From Ancistrus triradiatus (lineage: Eukaryota > Chordata > Actinopteri > Siluriformes > Loricariidae): 64,000 nt of DNA. The notes below the pieces were generated by a model that was given only the letters and a program-made list of their open reading frames with translations, was not told the origin of the DNA and did no database searches. Of this stretch, positions 11,247-22,118 are shown one piece after another; position 1 is the stretch's first letter, and every line of letters begins with the position of its first letter. The stretch lies in contig JAJAGP010000886.1 of NCBI GenBank assembly GCA_025084515.1, forward strand, positions 1 to 64,000, in the 5' to 3' direction. The position numbers and the translations under genes are program-made.

Positions 11247-12524
11247 TCAAGTCAAGCAAGTCAGATTTTATTTTATATATAGATAAGCGCTTTTTATAAC
11301 AATGGAGCAATTGTCTCAAAAGGCAACTTTTACAAGTAGGATTCTCTTCCTAATAACTACGTCCAATCCCAATTGAGGCGAGCCCTAGGCCGACAGTGGC
11401 AAGGAAAAACGCCCTAGTTCTAGGAAGGAAACCTTGGGAGGACCAAAGACTCAAAAAGGGACCCAACCTCCTTGGGGCGGCGTAATGATAAATCTAAGAG
11501 CGAACTAAGGTCATGGGTCAAAATTTCGAATAGAATGTGAAGTATGCAACATCCGACATTAAGTGCCGGGGTTATGATGATAAATCTAAGAGGAACTTAA
11601 AGTCAGGAGTCAAGTTTCGAATAGAATGTGAAGTCATGCACTCGACATTAAGTGGCCCCGGGTTGATGATAAATCTAAGAGCGAAACTAAAGCATGGAGT
11701 CATGTCGATAAAAATGTGAATTAGGCAACAGTGGGGGCTCCATCAGATGTACATCATGGGTGTGGGGCCCGGAACTGCGGAACACAGCTCGGAGAGAAAA
11801 AAGAGAAATGTAATTAGTTTATTAATTAAGACCAGCACAGTGTCCTATTAACAATCACGTGATGCCATGTCAATCACTGATGCCAAGTGTACATGAGACC
11901 CCGGCCAGCATTTAGCTATAGCAGCATAGCCTAGAAAGCTTAGAAAGAGGAAGAAACTTGGAAGGAAACCAGCCAGAGGGACAAATGAGACTTTGCAACC
12001 CCACGAGCCGGAAGAAGACAAGCAACCCCAACTTCTCTGATCACCATAAGACTCTTTTATGACCTATGAACCCCCAGCTCTGCCCTTATTCGAAGGCAAG
12101 GTTGCATTAGTCAAGCTCACGAGGGACCCAAGCCTAGGTTCAGCCAGACCGCCACACCCGACACTCCCGGAAGTGGACAAGGCAGGGCAGGCCAGACATT
12201 GACTTCAACGACTCCGTCACCTCAGCAACCCAAACCATGCACACCTTGGCTAAATCTAGTCAAAAGCCTGTGTAAATAAGTATGTCTTTTTAGCCTATAC
12301 TTAAAAAACTTTGGGAGGTGGTCCCTGATTCTTGCGAACGAAAGTGGGAAGTTTAATGTTCCCATCGTTTTTGGGGGGCCATGTCATGAGAAGCCTTTCC
12401 CCCCTGCTTTGGTGACTTTTTTTAATTCTAGGAATAAAAGAAGTCCAATTTCAGGAACTAAAAAGAAGTCCATTTCCTATGAACTCAAAAGAAAGTCCCC
12501 TAGTCCCCAAAAGAAAGGCCGAGT
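11247..12524 (-). mobile_element. L2 LINE copy C, 5'-truncated, nested in copy B
   Basis: It begins with the L2 tail (tcaagtcaagcaagtcag) directly after copy B is interrupted, repeats the L2 3' UTR already seen in B, and ends where B resumes. The 5' boundary (about 12450-12524) is a stutter of roughly four imperfect units containing aactaaaagaagtcc. That may be a real truncation scar or an assembly artefact, as this block is error-rich. No usable coding frame. Confidence 0.7.
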
Positions 12525-13044
12525 TGGCAGCATGTAACAGAGAGAATAAAAGCGGGCCAAGCACTGACCTCTGAGGCATGCCATACTTCACTTTTGAGAT
12601 CTTAGACCTTAGATTATTTATATGAACAAACTGGTACCGGTCGGTCAAGTAGGATTTAAACCAAGAAAGTGCTAATCCCTTAATACCTATAGTATTTTCT
12701 AGTCTGTTTAGTAAAACATCATGATCTATAGTGTCAAATGCTGCACTTAAATCTAACAGAACAAGAAAAGAAACACATCCCTTATCTGCGGACATTAACA
12801 AGTCATTTAGTACCCTAATCAATGCTGTTTCAGTACTATGATGGGGCCTGAAGCCAGACTGAAATGTTTCATAAATTTCATCCCTTTGGAGGTAACTGCA
12901 GAGCTGCTGATAGACGGCTTTTTCTAAGATTTTGGACAGAAACGGTAGATTTGAAATTGGTCTATAATTAGATATCACACAAATGTCAAGAGTGGCTTTT
13001 TTAATCAGTGGTTTGATAACGGCAGCTTTAAAGGATTTGGGCAC
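12525..13044 (-). pseudogene. L2 reverse transcriptase, N-terminal half (copy B)
   Basis: An open stretch starting MPKSFKAAVIKPLIKKA carries SNYRPISNLPFLSKILEKA, the HHSTETAL block and LLDLSAAFDTIDHDVLL, which holds the first catalytic Asp of RT. It ends near LGPLLFSLLHA, where copy C interrupts the element, so the YADD box lies in the noisy far part of copy B (about 11.15-11.2 kb). It matches the corresponding part of copy E base for base. Confidence 0.8.
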
Positions 13045-13333
13045 ATAACCAAAGGTAAAGGATGACTTTAAAATAACTAACAGTGGCTCTATAATACTAG
13101 GTATTACTTGTTTGAGTAAACGTGTAGGAATGGGATCTAATAAACATGTTGATGACTTAGACGAGCTGATCAGTGCGGATAGTTAAGTATTAGTAATTGG
13201 GGTAAAAGATTCTAATCTTGATTTACAGCTCATTAAACAGATGTCTTCACTAGTGCTGCATCTGGAAGGTGGCTGAATAGTTTGGTGATGTGATGAGCAT
13301 TGAGTTTTATGCCTAATGTTCTCTATCTTATCA

Positions 13334-13696
13334 TTAAAAAAAGTCATGAAAATCATTACTATTAAAATGACACAGAACGGGAGAATCACTTTCTGTGGGG
13401 ATTTTTATTAATTTGCAGACTGTATTAAAAAGAAATATTGGATTATTCTTATTTTTCTCTATGATTGAAGAGAAGTATGCAGCTTTAGCTTTAGTGAGGG
13501 CATGCTTATACTCTGTCATGCTGTCCCTCCAACCAAGCTTAAACACCTCCAATTTACTATGTCTCCACTTGTGCTCTAAATGCCATGTTCTTTGCTTTAA
13601 GGTAGGGGTGTGGTCATTATACCATGGTGCTAGCCTTTTTTCCCTAATACGTTTGACCCTAGCAGGGGCAGTCATGTCCAGGGTTGAGCGAAGCAC
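13334..13696 (-). pseudogene. L2 ORF2 linker between endonuclease and RT (copy B)
   Basis: A 120-codon open stretch rich in Lys/Arg/Trp, typical of the connector between the APE-type endonuclease and RT in L2 ORF2. It ends at a T7 run, where the frame shifts into 13183-13389. The same frameshift is present in copy E, whereas copy D has a C inside the run and keeps the frame. Confidence 0.7.
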
Positions 13697-13713
13697 ACAT
13701 TCTAATTGCTCAT

Positions 13714-14460
13714 TTACACAAGATGATTTATCTCCATAGGTGTATTAAATTTTAAGTCTGGTAGGTTTTTAATAAACGCAGCTGGAGTAGCAGATGTGAT
13801 AGTGTGCTTAGTGTGATAACGAGGCAGAAGGATTTTATTTATTAGAGATAGCTCAAATACTAAAAGATAGTGATCTGAAATCGAATCACTTTGGGGGAAA
13901 ACATCAAGGTTATCTATTTTGATATCAAATGTTAATATTAGATCTAAAGTATGATTACAGCGGTGGGTTGGTCCCATCACATTCTGAGTGATACCCATGG
14001 ATTCTAAGATGGACTCGAAAGCAATTATAAGTGGATCCTGCTCATTGTCAAAGTGAATATTGAAATCACCTACGATTAAAGCCTTATCTGTTGACGGTAC
14101 TAAACAAGAAAGAAAGTTAGCAAATTCCTGAAGAAATTCTGAATAGGGACCAGGAGGGTGGTAAATAGTGATAAGCTGAAAAGAGTGTGGTTTTGACTTC
14201 CATAATGATGGATCAGTCACATTAAGAATCAGTATTTCAAAAAAATTAGCCTTGTAATGGGATTTAGTTATAACACCTAGCTCTTTGTCAAAAATTGTGG
14301 CTACGCCTCCCCTACGACCATTAGGACAAAAGCGGTGAGCATGACTGTATCCAGGAGGTGAGACTTCATTTAAGGCTAAATATTCATCAGGTCTAATCCA
14401 AGTTTCAGTGAGACAAAGAGCGTGTAAGCATTTATCAGTGATCATTTCATTTAAAATCAC
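13714..14460 (-). pseudogene. L2 APE-type endonuclease domain (copy B)
   Basis: A 248-codon open stretch covering most of the apurinic-endonuclease-like domain at the N-terminus of ORF2. Visible motifs: LCLTETW near the start, then LIVGDFNIHFD (Asp/Asn active-site strand) and ISDHYLLVFEL (the SDH motif at the end of the domain). In the family it nicks target DNA for target-primed reverse transcription. The first strand of the domain is just outside this frame. Non-functional because ORF2 is broken downstream. Confidence 0.8.
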
Positions 14461-14883
14461 TGCTTTGTTTGTAAGGGGTCTAATGTTAAGTAATCCTTTA
14501 GTCTAATGTTGTTATTTCTTTGGCAGCTATCTGTGTTTATACTAATGAGGTTATTAAAACAGACTTTTTGAGAGCATTTACGTTTAGGACAGATGCGGTT
14601 AACAGACACAGTTTCAATAACGGGACTTCTGGGTGACGGTGCATGGCTACCAGCAGACAGTTGGTTAAGCTAGTCTGCCTGCTGCCTGACCCCTGCTCTG
14701 GATAGTCAGCCCCTAACCAATCGGGCCATAAAACTATGGGCAATGTTGCAGGAGATGAGAGCAGCACCCTCCCGAGTGGGATGGACACTGTCCCATCCTA
14801 AAAGGCCAGCTTACCCTCAAAAGCTGTCCAGTTGTCTATAAAGCCCACGTTGTTTTCAGAGCACCACTTGGACAGCCAGCAGT

Positions 14884-15356
14884 TCAGTGACCATAACTTG
14901 CTGTAGGCTTGGTCACCTCGCCACATTGGGATGGGCCAGAGCACACTACAGCATCGGACATTGCCTTCGCCATGCTAACCACCTCTACAAAATTAGCCTT
15001 AGTAACCTCTGACTGACGAAGGCGTATATCATTAGCCCCTACATGAATAACTATCCTAGAGAATCTACGGCTCTCGAGTTCACTAAGACTTGTTACAATG
15101 TCCGGCACTCTGGCTCCGGGGATACAGGTAACTCTAGCTGCTGGTGTCCATAAAGAGGTAGCTAGTTTCACGTGTCGTAAAATAGAGTCACCTATGACCA
15201 GAGCTCTTTCAACAGGCTGCTCAGTGGGTGCATCACTGAGGAGGGTAAACCTGTTGGACACGTGAACAGGTAAAGAGTGGTGCTCTCGTGGACTAGCCTT
15301 ACGACTACGTCGCCGAACCGTCACCCACTTGCCCTGCTGCGAGGACTCTGCCGGGG
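14884..15356 (-). pseudogene. L2 ORF1 esterase-like (SGNH) domain (copy B)
   Basis: The frame reads ALVIGDSILRHVKLA (block I, GDS with the nucleophilic Ser), then RIVIHVGANDIRLRQ (GxND block), as in SGNH hydrolases. Esterase-like ORF1 domains are known in CR1/L2 LINEs. Downstream of the GxND block the frame shifts, so the final DxxHP block (intact in copy E) lies out of frame. Upstream, the open frame runs past the insertion point into copy A sequence, so its apparent N-terminus is chimeric. Confidence 0.7.
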
Positions 15357-15475
15357 CAGATGTCTTCACTAGTGCTGCATCTGGATGGTGGCTGAATAGT
15401 TTGGTGATGTGATGAGATACCATCAGTTGTGCCAGCAAAGGTGGGGATGGGAAAGTTTGTATTGAGTTTTATTAG
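15357..15475 (-). mobile_element. 5' stub of L2 copy A beyond the nested insertion
   Basis: Bases 15357-15417 match 13237-13300 of copy B (cagatgtcttcactagtgct onward) and continue copy A from 9303. The match then breaks; a short tattgagttttatt at about 15460 may be the last trace of L2. Confidence 0.65.
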
Positions 15476-15745
15476 TGGTTTGTAATTTTCCCCTTTGCTA
15501 GTTTTATGGTTTGATCACTTAGTATATAAGTTTCCCCATGTTTCCTCGTGAGAGAAGTTTTTTCTTTCTCTTTTTTTGTTTGTTTAAAGCTGAGTGTTTT
15601 TATTTGGTTGTAAGTTTGTTGATTTCTTTTAAGGACCCACTACTTAAGTTTGTTTATTGATTTTGACCTGACTATGGTTATAATAAAATCCTTTTTTGGA
15701 TATTATTCCTTGCCTGTTGGTCTTTGATTGCTTGTTCCCTGACAT
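15476..15745 (+). repeat. Possible LTR fragment
   Basis: A TATA-like gtatataag (about 15521), a T-rich stretch, AATAAA (about 15683) and a terminal ccctgaca give the layout of the right part of a Ty3-type LTR. No partner LTR or internal region was found. Confidence 0.3.
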
Positions 15746-15749
15746 CTTT

Positions 15750-15935
15750 TCTCTGTGGCGTCTGCATGTTCTACCCGTATACACATGGATTTACTTCACT
15801 TTCCTCCTACAGTCCAAAGACATGCTTTAGCTTAATGGATTACGGTAAAAGTGACCTTAGTGTGAGTGTATGTGCCCTAAAATGGATTGGTGCCCTGTCT
15901 GGGGTTGTTCCTACCTTACGCCCTATGCTTAATTA
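15750..15935 (+). repeat. SINE-like fragment (3' body)
   Basis: The teleost repeat body is recognisable: tctgcatgttctacccgt, then cctacagtccaaagacatgc, then ggattggtgccctgtctgg. The tRNA-like head is missing. Confidence 0.55.
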
Positions 15936-15956
15936 GTTAATTAATTAATTTACAAA

Positions 15957-15980
15957 ATCATCATCATCATCATCATCATG
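15957..15980 (+). repeat. (ATC)n microsatellite
   Basis: About eight ATC units. Confidence 0.85.
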
Positions 15981-16079
15981 ATCCTTACAGGGAGCCTTCA
16001 GGTGCTAATTCTGTCACTTATGGTTTCGGTGTTCCTTATCATATTTAATCATACATGGAAGTTAAACTGACAAACAGGT

Positions 16080-16200
16080 CTAGTGAATCCCACCTCTGCC
16101 TAGCTGCCACTTTTGGGTCCTTAAACAATTCCTTGCTCGGATTACAAGTTGTTAGCAGTGAAGTCGCTCTCGATAAGGGCATCAGCTAAATGCTGTAAAT
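16080..16200 (+). repeat. Decayed tRNA-derived SINE, 3' half
   Basis: It follows the body and tail of the SINE at 63124-63305: a gaatcccacctctgcc B-box region, then cgataagggcatcagctaaa and a tgctgtaaat tail. Confidence 0.55.
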
Positions 16201-17435
16201 GGAAATAGAAATGTTTCCATCTTGCAAATGGTTTGAATATGAAAGAAAATTTCAAGCATATCCATTCCTGTTAGATGCAGAATGCATGTCTATTCATACA
16301 GAACAATTATACCTCAATGTCATGAGACTGATGATATTAGCATAAATGTCTGGAAATATATCAGGTTTCTCAGAAATATGGTTAATATATGTTGAATGTC
16401 AAAGATACTAGACTATAGCTTATAGAAACAACTGACAATTATTGGCTTTCATTTATTAAGGTTGAAAGCTTAAACAGATACTGTTTTAGTGTTATTTATA
16501 TAATGAATACATCATGGAGAGTGTTTGAATATTTTAATGTACATTTTAAAATACTGAAAATCTACATTTAATTAGCCAGTGTAACGTGATTTCAAGTCAA
16601 ACCAGTTTAAAAAGTGTTAACATTCACAACTACAGACCGAAAGATTACTGTTGCTTTTGAGTAGAGTTTAATGAAGTGCTCATGTCTTCAACCTTCAGAA
16701 AAAGTACTAACATGCATCTCCTGTGAATTTGTTTTGGCAGGATCACTCATACTGCAATTGTTTTCTCTACAGCTGTGTTTCTACAAATACATTAATCTTT
16801 TGGGTGATGTCAGAGAGAGCAGGACTCCCCATCTCACAGGACTCTGAGGAAAGAGCAGTGAACACATTAAGTTTTCAGTACTAAGCATCACAGATCTGTT
16901 TCTAAGAATCAGAATTGTTTGCTACACAAATCATGTGTCAAATATTTCTTGAATGTACTAAAACTTTGCCGCTTTCTTGATAGTGATTTTGAAGTTTGTG
17001 TAGAGGATTCTTAAGGAAATGTGATTTATTTTATAGTTTTATTCAACTTAATATCCTGCAAATACTGCATAATTGTGTTAACACTGTTTTGATGTAAACT
17101 GATCTACATATGGTTTATCCTAGACAATCCCAAAGTCATTAAAATAATGACACATAGTAGATTTTTCCTGAAAATAAAATTATGATCATCACCACCCTGA
17201 AAACGGAAACAGCTGTGAGAAATGAACAGGTGTGACCCTGCAGTCACGTCAGGCAGACAGGGTGCTCTTTGTGGGGTTGCTGTGTAATAATCTGCAGGTG
17301 CCAAGGGTGCCACAAGGGAGCACAACAAGTGTGTTTTGCATCTGCATGCCTCCCTCCACGGCCTTTCTGAACTCAGGAATCATGGTGTTCAGTACATGTA
17401 AAAAGTAGAGAGACAGAACAGGATACTAAGGATAG
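16201..17435. other. No gene seen
   Basis: AT-rich spacer. Scattered short frames have no domain, splice signals or codon pattern to support a gene, and no repeat family was recognised. Confidence 0.5.
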
Positions 17436-17439
17436 ACAG

Positions 17440-17760
17440 ACAATGCTGTGGGTGACATGGCATCATAGTACTTAGTGCTGTTTCTGCACAGTTCCAGAGA
17501 CCCAGGGTTGATTCCAGGGTAAAGACCCAGTGAAAGTTTCCTCCCATATACCAAAGTCATGTGTACTGTCAACTGGCATATCTAAACTGTCCCAGTCTGA
17601 GTGAGTGTATGTGTTTATGCATGTGCTCCGTGATGGACTGGTGAAGCGTCGTGGGTTGAGTTCTACCTTGCACCTTATGTTGCCAATTAGACCCTGGCCT
17701 ACCCGTGACCCTGAATTGGATTAAGTGGGTATGGAATGTGACTGAGTGTGAGAGAATACT
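17440..17760 (+). repeat. SINE-like repeat, nearly full body, diverged
   Basis: It contains the B-box-like cccagggttgattccag, the body segment tttcctcccatataccaaag and the ctccgtgatggactggtg segment shared with the fragments at 6.4 and 15.8 kb. It is substantially mutated. Confidence 0.5.
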
Positions 17761-18598
17761 GTAAAACAGGATATTTATAGCGTGTTTATACAACCAAATA
17801 TTCATCAGATATTTCCCCCATTTCCCCTGAGTGCACAAGATACAGTGTTTAAGGTGTTTGTTATATAATATGCTTAGCTAAAGTCTCTGGTAATTGGAAA
17901 GGCCAAAGAGAGCATTTGACTTCTGAAATATAGGAACTAATTTCTGATGTTACTGTGTGACTAAAGCAGTTGCTCTCAACTTATTTTTCAGTTAGGTCAC
18001 AGCAGTGGGTAAAATATGGTTTCTTCCTTGGTTCTGCCTTGCCAGGGAGACTCCCAAGTTACAGGGCCCAGTCTTGGATAGGAGGCAGGGTCTGTGGCAT
18101 GGGAAGCAGACCAGGAGTGCCCCATCACTCCCTACAATACAGTTTCTATCTATTCCTATCAGAGAGCTTTGAATTGCAACCGTTGTAATTTGTTACTCTG
18201 TGACATATGTAGCCATTTTTTAAAGTCACTTTTGAGATGCTTTCTCTTAAAATACAGTACAACACACTTTCTAGTTTTTGTGAGTTTCTTTGTGAGTGAT
18301 ACACCACATATCACAGTCTTTCACAAATCTCTAATAATACAAATTGTATTGCTAATACATATTGCAAAATACCTGTTTTTTTGCAATCAACCTGTTATTT
18401 ATAGAGCATTTTTGCATTCTGCTATTTAGCATTATGGCCTTCTTGAGGAACTCAGCGTGGAATGAAGTCCTCAGTTCACTTAAAGTATGATGAGTCTTAC
18501 TGGAAATAAACTCTGTCACTGTTATCAGTGTTACAAAAGAAGTAACTAATTAAGATCTCGAAAGCTTCTAAAAGGCAAAACACTGCCCCAGTTGTGAC
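17761..18598. other. No gene seen
   Basis: Spacer. The open stretch 18094-18429 is low-complexity and T-rich in translation; no domain recognised. Confidence 0.5.
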
Positions 18599-19265
18599 CA
18601 GGGGCCCCATTTCTAAAACTCTATGTGGATTCTGTAATTACAGGGTGCATACACACAAAAACCAGGAAATTATGTGCACGCAAAAGATGAATAAAATCAG
18701 ATTAATAAAACCTTGCGAATGCACACCTGAACTCCATTTCCTCACAATCTTCACAAATCACAATCTTCTTAAAAAAATGTGCGCTGGTGAACAAACCTCA
18801 TGTTCTACGCAAATAATAAATAATAAATGTCAATATATAATAACAGATTAACGAACTGGTTTATCCAAATAAATCAAAAACACATCAAATAAAACAATGC
18901 TTAGATATGAATGATTTTCTTGACTTAGTGGCCTATTATGGAGCTTCGTTTGGTATGAACGTAGTGTGTGCACATGTGTATGGGCCTTACAATGGATTGG
19001 AGCTCTGTCTAGTGTTGTTCCTGCATTGTGGCTTTCTCACTAACCTGAAAGACATGTGCGAGGATGCTGTGTGCATTTAGCTGCAATTCTCTGCAAGTGT
19101 CGCCAGTTCCAGTTCTCCCCCAAATGTTTGGACACGTGTCAAAGCTTTTGTAAATGTTTTCCCACTAAATATTGCTATATAAATGCCGATTCTGCCTGCG
19201 ATGTTGCATACGTTCATTTAAAACCAATTTTTTGCATGCACACCATTTATAAATACGGCCCAAGG
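18599..19265. mobile_element. Possible MITE with imperfect terminal inverted repeats
   Basis: The left end (ggggccccatttctaaaac) and the complement of the right end (gggccgtatttataaatgg) are imperfect inverted copies, and both are followed inward by cacgcaaaa-like or gcatgcaaaa-like motifs. Internal sequence is non-coding. A SINE-like scrap (about 18930-19030) seems to lie inside. Confidence 0.35.
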
Positions 19266-19807
19266 GGTATACGAATTAGATGTTTTAATATTATTAGACA
19301 ATTTTAAGGGCATATGTATTAGAACATGTGATAATATGTGATAATATTTTTTCAGGGGACCTGAAATCCCTGGCACCGCCCAGGTTGTAGCTAAAGTAAA
19401 CTGAGGGCGTACTCACACTAGGCAATCTCATTATTAAATGATGCTCAAAATTCTGTGACATTCTTGCACAAAATGTAAGTCATTCCCTTTGAACGCCCAC
19501 TTTTAATTAGTGGTTTAGAAATTCTAAAAGGGTATAGCAGAAAGACTACACACATATGCCACAAGTAAAATGTGGCAAAAACAACACACAATCCTTTGCT
19601 GTATTGAGCCAGGGGATGTTCCAGCGGCTGTTTCACACTCTGGATATATGTAACCTATATTCTTCATTTTGTCTCAGCTTGGTTATTTTTGAGCTATTTT
19701 ACCCCTGTATATATTGGACAAATTGCTGAGAACATCTTTCGCTGGTCTTTTCACAATCTTAGGGATTCCAGGTTCCTGGTTCTCTTGCTGTATGTTTAGT
19801 GGCTTCT
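19266..19807. other. No gene seen
   Basis: AT-rich spacer left of the two-LTR element; nothing recognised. Confidence 0.45.
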
Positions 19808-20406
19808 TGTCACGACGGGTGCCGACCGGCAAGCAGGAGACGTGCGCAGGTTCAACGTATATAACCATGATGGTTTATTTTAGATAGTGTAACACAGGAC
19901 AGGAGAAACCAAAACAACCTTAACTAGTGCGGGCTTAACCGCAGAACAAACACGCAACAGCCTAAAGCTGACAACCTTGATAAAGCGAGCTTTAACCGCT
20001 GAACGAACACGCAACAGCCTAAAGCTGACAACCTTGATAAAGCGGGCTTTAACCGCCGAACAAACACGCAACAGCCTAAAGCTGACAACCTTGATAAAGC
20101 GGGCTTAACCGCCGAACGAACACGCAACAGCCTAAAGCTGGATACTGTAACAAAAGCAAGCAGAAATCGCTGAATGCACACTAACCGTCATGACATTCCA
20201 AACGGGTGCTTTCCATCGATAATTCCCCGCGCCGAGGGGGAGCCGGGATGCTGTTTAAATAGTCCTGTATACAGCTGCAAGTCATTACGGTAAGCATCCC
20301 AGCTTCTCCATCGGCGGCTTTGCAAACCGGGTGGCGCAGCAATTGTCCAAGTCCAGATCTTTGACCAGGAGGCGCGTAACACCCCTGTCCATGGCGAACC
20401 GTGACA
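19808..20406 (-). repeat. 3' LTR (599 bp) of the gag-only element
   Basis: Boundaries TGTCAC...GTGACA. An internal tandem repeat occupies 19925-20150. It pairs with 22119-22801. Confidence 0.75.
19925..20150 (-). repeat. Tandem repeat inside the LTR, unit about 58 bp, four copies
   Basis: The block containing cgcaacagcctaaagctgac recurs four times at about 58-bp spacing, with only a few changes between copies. The translated repeats seen on the minus strand are a by-product of this array. The other LTR has the array in a degraded form. Confidence 0.8.
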
Positions 20407-20425
20407 TAGCCCCCCCCCAAGGGGC
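20407..20425 (-). other. Polypurine tract of the gag-only element
   Basis: Read on the minus strand, ccttggggggggggcta lies directly upstream of the 3' LTR. The G run fits a plus-strand primer site. Confidence 0.5.
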
Positions 20426-20426
20426 C

Positions 20427-22118
20427 CGAGACGAAGCCAGGGCCCCTAAAAAAAAAAAGGGCCCAACAGAATCCAACTGTCCTGTCTGGGGGCTTCCTCT
20501 CCGGGCAAAACTTGGGGGGAAATGCGGCAAACCAACACGGTGCGGCCATCAAGGCCTCCGGAAGCCGGGCGGCCCCCAACAGGGCCTCTGGAAGACAAGT
20601 AGAGTCGACGACGAGAGGCAGACGGGCTGAGTCGACGACGAGAGGCAGACGGGCTGAGTCGACGACGAGAGGCAGATGGGCTGAGTCGACGACGAGAGGC
20701 AGACGGGCTGAGTCGTCGAGGCGACGCTTGTGAGCAGAGACGACGAGGCGACGCTTGTGAGCAGAGACGACGAGGCGACGCTTGACAGCAGAGACGACGA
20801 GGCGACGCTTGACAGCAGAGTCGACGTGGCGACGCTTGACAGCAGAGTCGACATGGCGACGCTTGACAACAGAGTCGACGTGGCGACGCTTGACAGCAGA
20901 GTCGACGTGGCGACGCTTGACAGCAGAGTCGTGGGCGACGTGATGCTTGTCAGCAGAGTCGATGACGTGATGCTTGTCAGCAGAGTCGACGACGTGATGC
21001 TTGACAGCAGAGTTGTGGACGACGTGTGGCTGCAGAGCGGAGTCGTGGACGACGTGTGGCTGCAGAGCGGAGTCGTGGACGACGTGATGCTTGACAGCAG
21101 ATTCGACGACGTGATGCTTGACAGCAGACTCGACGACGTGATGCTTGACAGCAGAGTCGACGACGTGATGCTTGACAGCAGAGTCGACGACGTGATGCTT
21201 GACAGCAGACTCGACGACGTGATGCTTGACAGCAGAGTCGACGACGTGATGCTTGACAGCAGAGTCGACGACGTGATGCTTGACAGCAGAGTCGACGACG
21301 TGATCAGGGACGACTTCTGAACGGGTCTCCCTGGAAGCAGCTACAGGCACTGCCGACGCCCTGGAGGTGGCCACTGGAACTGCAACAGAGAAGACCGGAC
21401 CAGGCACGGATGTCCGTGGAACGGGACTGAGCCCGAGTGTCTGAGGTGCGGGACTGGGCGCGAGAGTCCGAGGTGCGGGACTGGGCACTAGAGTCCGTGG
21501 TGCTGGTGTTGGCACCTCACCAGCGAGTTCCATCACACCATAACGAGACGCCATAGGCTCAACTACGCAACTAGTGCGGTCTGAAATACAACTCTCAACA
21601 ACGTGAGGACTACACACGGAACCAGAGCGGCCTGAATCATGACTATTCAACACTAGAGGCTCAAATACGGAATCAGAGTGGCTTACCTCTGGACTTACAC
21701 GCGCTCGCCTACGCTTCACTAGTGTGGTCCGGCTGCTGGCAAGCTGGGGATCCAGCACACAACCAGCCAAAGCAGACCGGACAGGGCGGGTGACGAACTC
21801 CGGTTTGGAGGTCTTACTAAGACCGAACTGGTCCCACAGCTCGCTAATGAGCTGGTCATAAGACCCTTCGAACAACCGGGACCAGTTGGTCACTGCCCAG
21901 TCAAGCGCCTTGCCTGTGAGACGCCATTGTACAAACACCACACGTTCCTCGTCTGTATAGTGTGGGTACTGGCGCAAATAGACCGAGCACTGCCGAAAAA
22001 ACTCACCACACTGACGGTGATCACCGTCAAATTTTTTCGGCAGCTCGGTCCTCACAGGCAAAAACAGGGGCAGCGCAATAACCCTGCCGTTCCTTCCAAT
22101 AGTTGGCGGGGGAATTTC
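20427..22118 (-). CDS. Gag-like protein with 9-residue tandem repeats
   Basis: The minus-strand frame is open from inside the 5' LTR (22190) to 20181, about 669 codons. A capsid-like segment at about residues 48-110 reads PKKFDGDHRQCGEFFRQC, then VFVQWRLTGKALDWAVTNW. This pattern (F-x-GD, cysteine, hydrophobic helix, L-x-G-x-A-x-x-W) is seen in Ty3-type Gag and domesticated relatives such as the RTL/PEG10 family. The C-terminal 240 residues are nonapeptide repeats (variants of DSAVKHHVV and DSARLPLVV). No ATG lies between the LTR edge and the capsid-like segment, so the true start is unclear and the copy may be 5'-damaged. No zinc knuckle is seen. Confidence 0.6.
20600..21310 (-). repeat. 27-bp coding minisatellite
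   Basis: About 26 tandem units of 27 bp, in blocks of differing sequence: gacgacgagaggcagacggg at the left, gaggcgacgcttg in the middle, and gacgacgtgatgcttgacag to 21310. The unit is a multiple of three, so the gag-like frame stays open throughout, and both strands show long repetitive frames. Confidence 0.9.

Larger units (their letters stand above)
9304..15356 (-). mobile_element. L2 LINE copy B, inserted in copy A and itself interrupted by copy C
   Basis: Copy B has its 3' end at 9304 (gtcagatttatttatatagc) and runs to 11246. It resumes at 12525 and ends in the ORF1 region at 15356, about 4.8 kb of L2 without copy C. The split falls between ctag (11246) and tggcag (12525), which are contiguous in other copies. 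The part up to about 12.5 kb carries many small insertions; the part beyond is clean. ORF1, endonuclease and RT remnants are listed separately. The 5' UTR is missing. Confidence 0.8.

Noticed and set aside
13395..13739. Conserved 114-residue frame, identical at 42760-43104
   Set aside because: It is antisense to the L2 ORF2 connector. Its conservation is only that of the 1,262-bp identical block.
15357..15417. Small segmental duplication of 13237-13300
   Set aside because: It is fully explained as the continuation of outer L2 copy A after the nested copy B.
20600..21310. CRISPR-like regular repeats
   Set aside because: The units are contiguous with no unique spacers, keep a reading frame, and lie inside an LTR element of an animal genome. 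It is a coding minisatellite.
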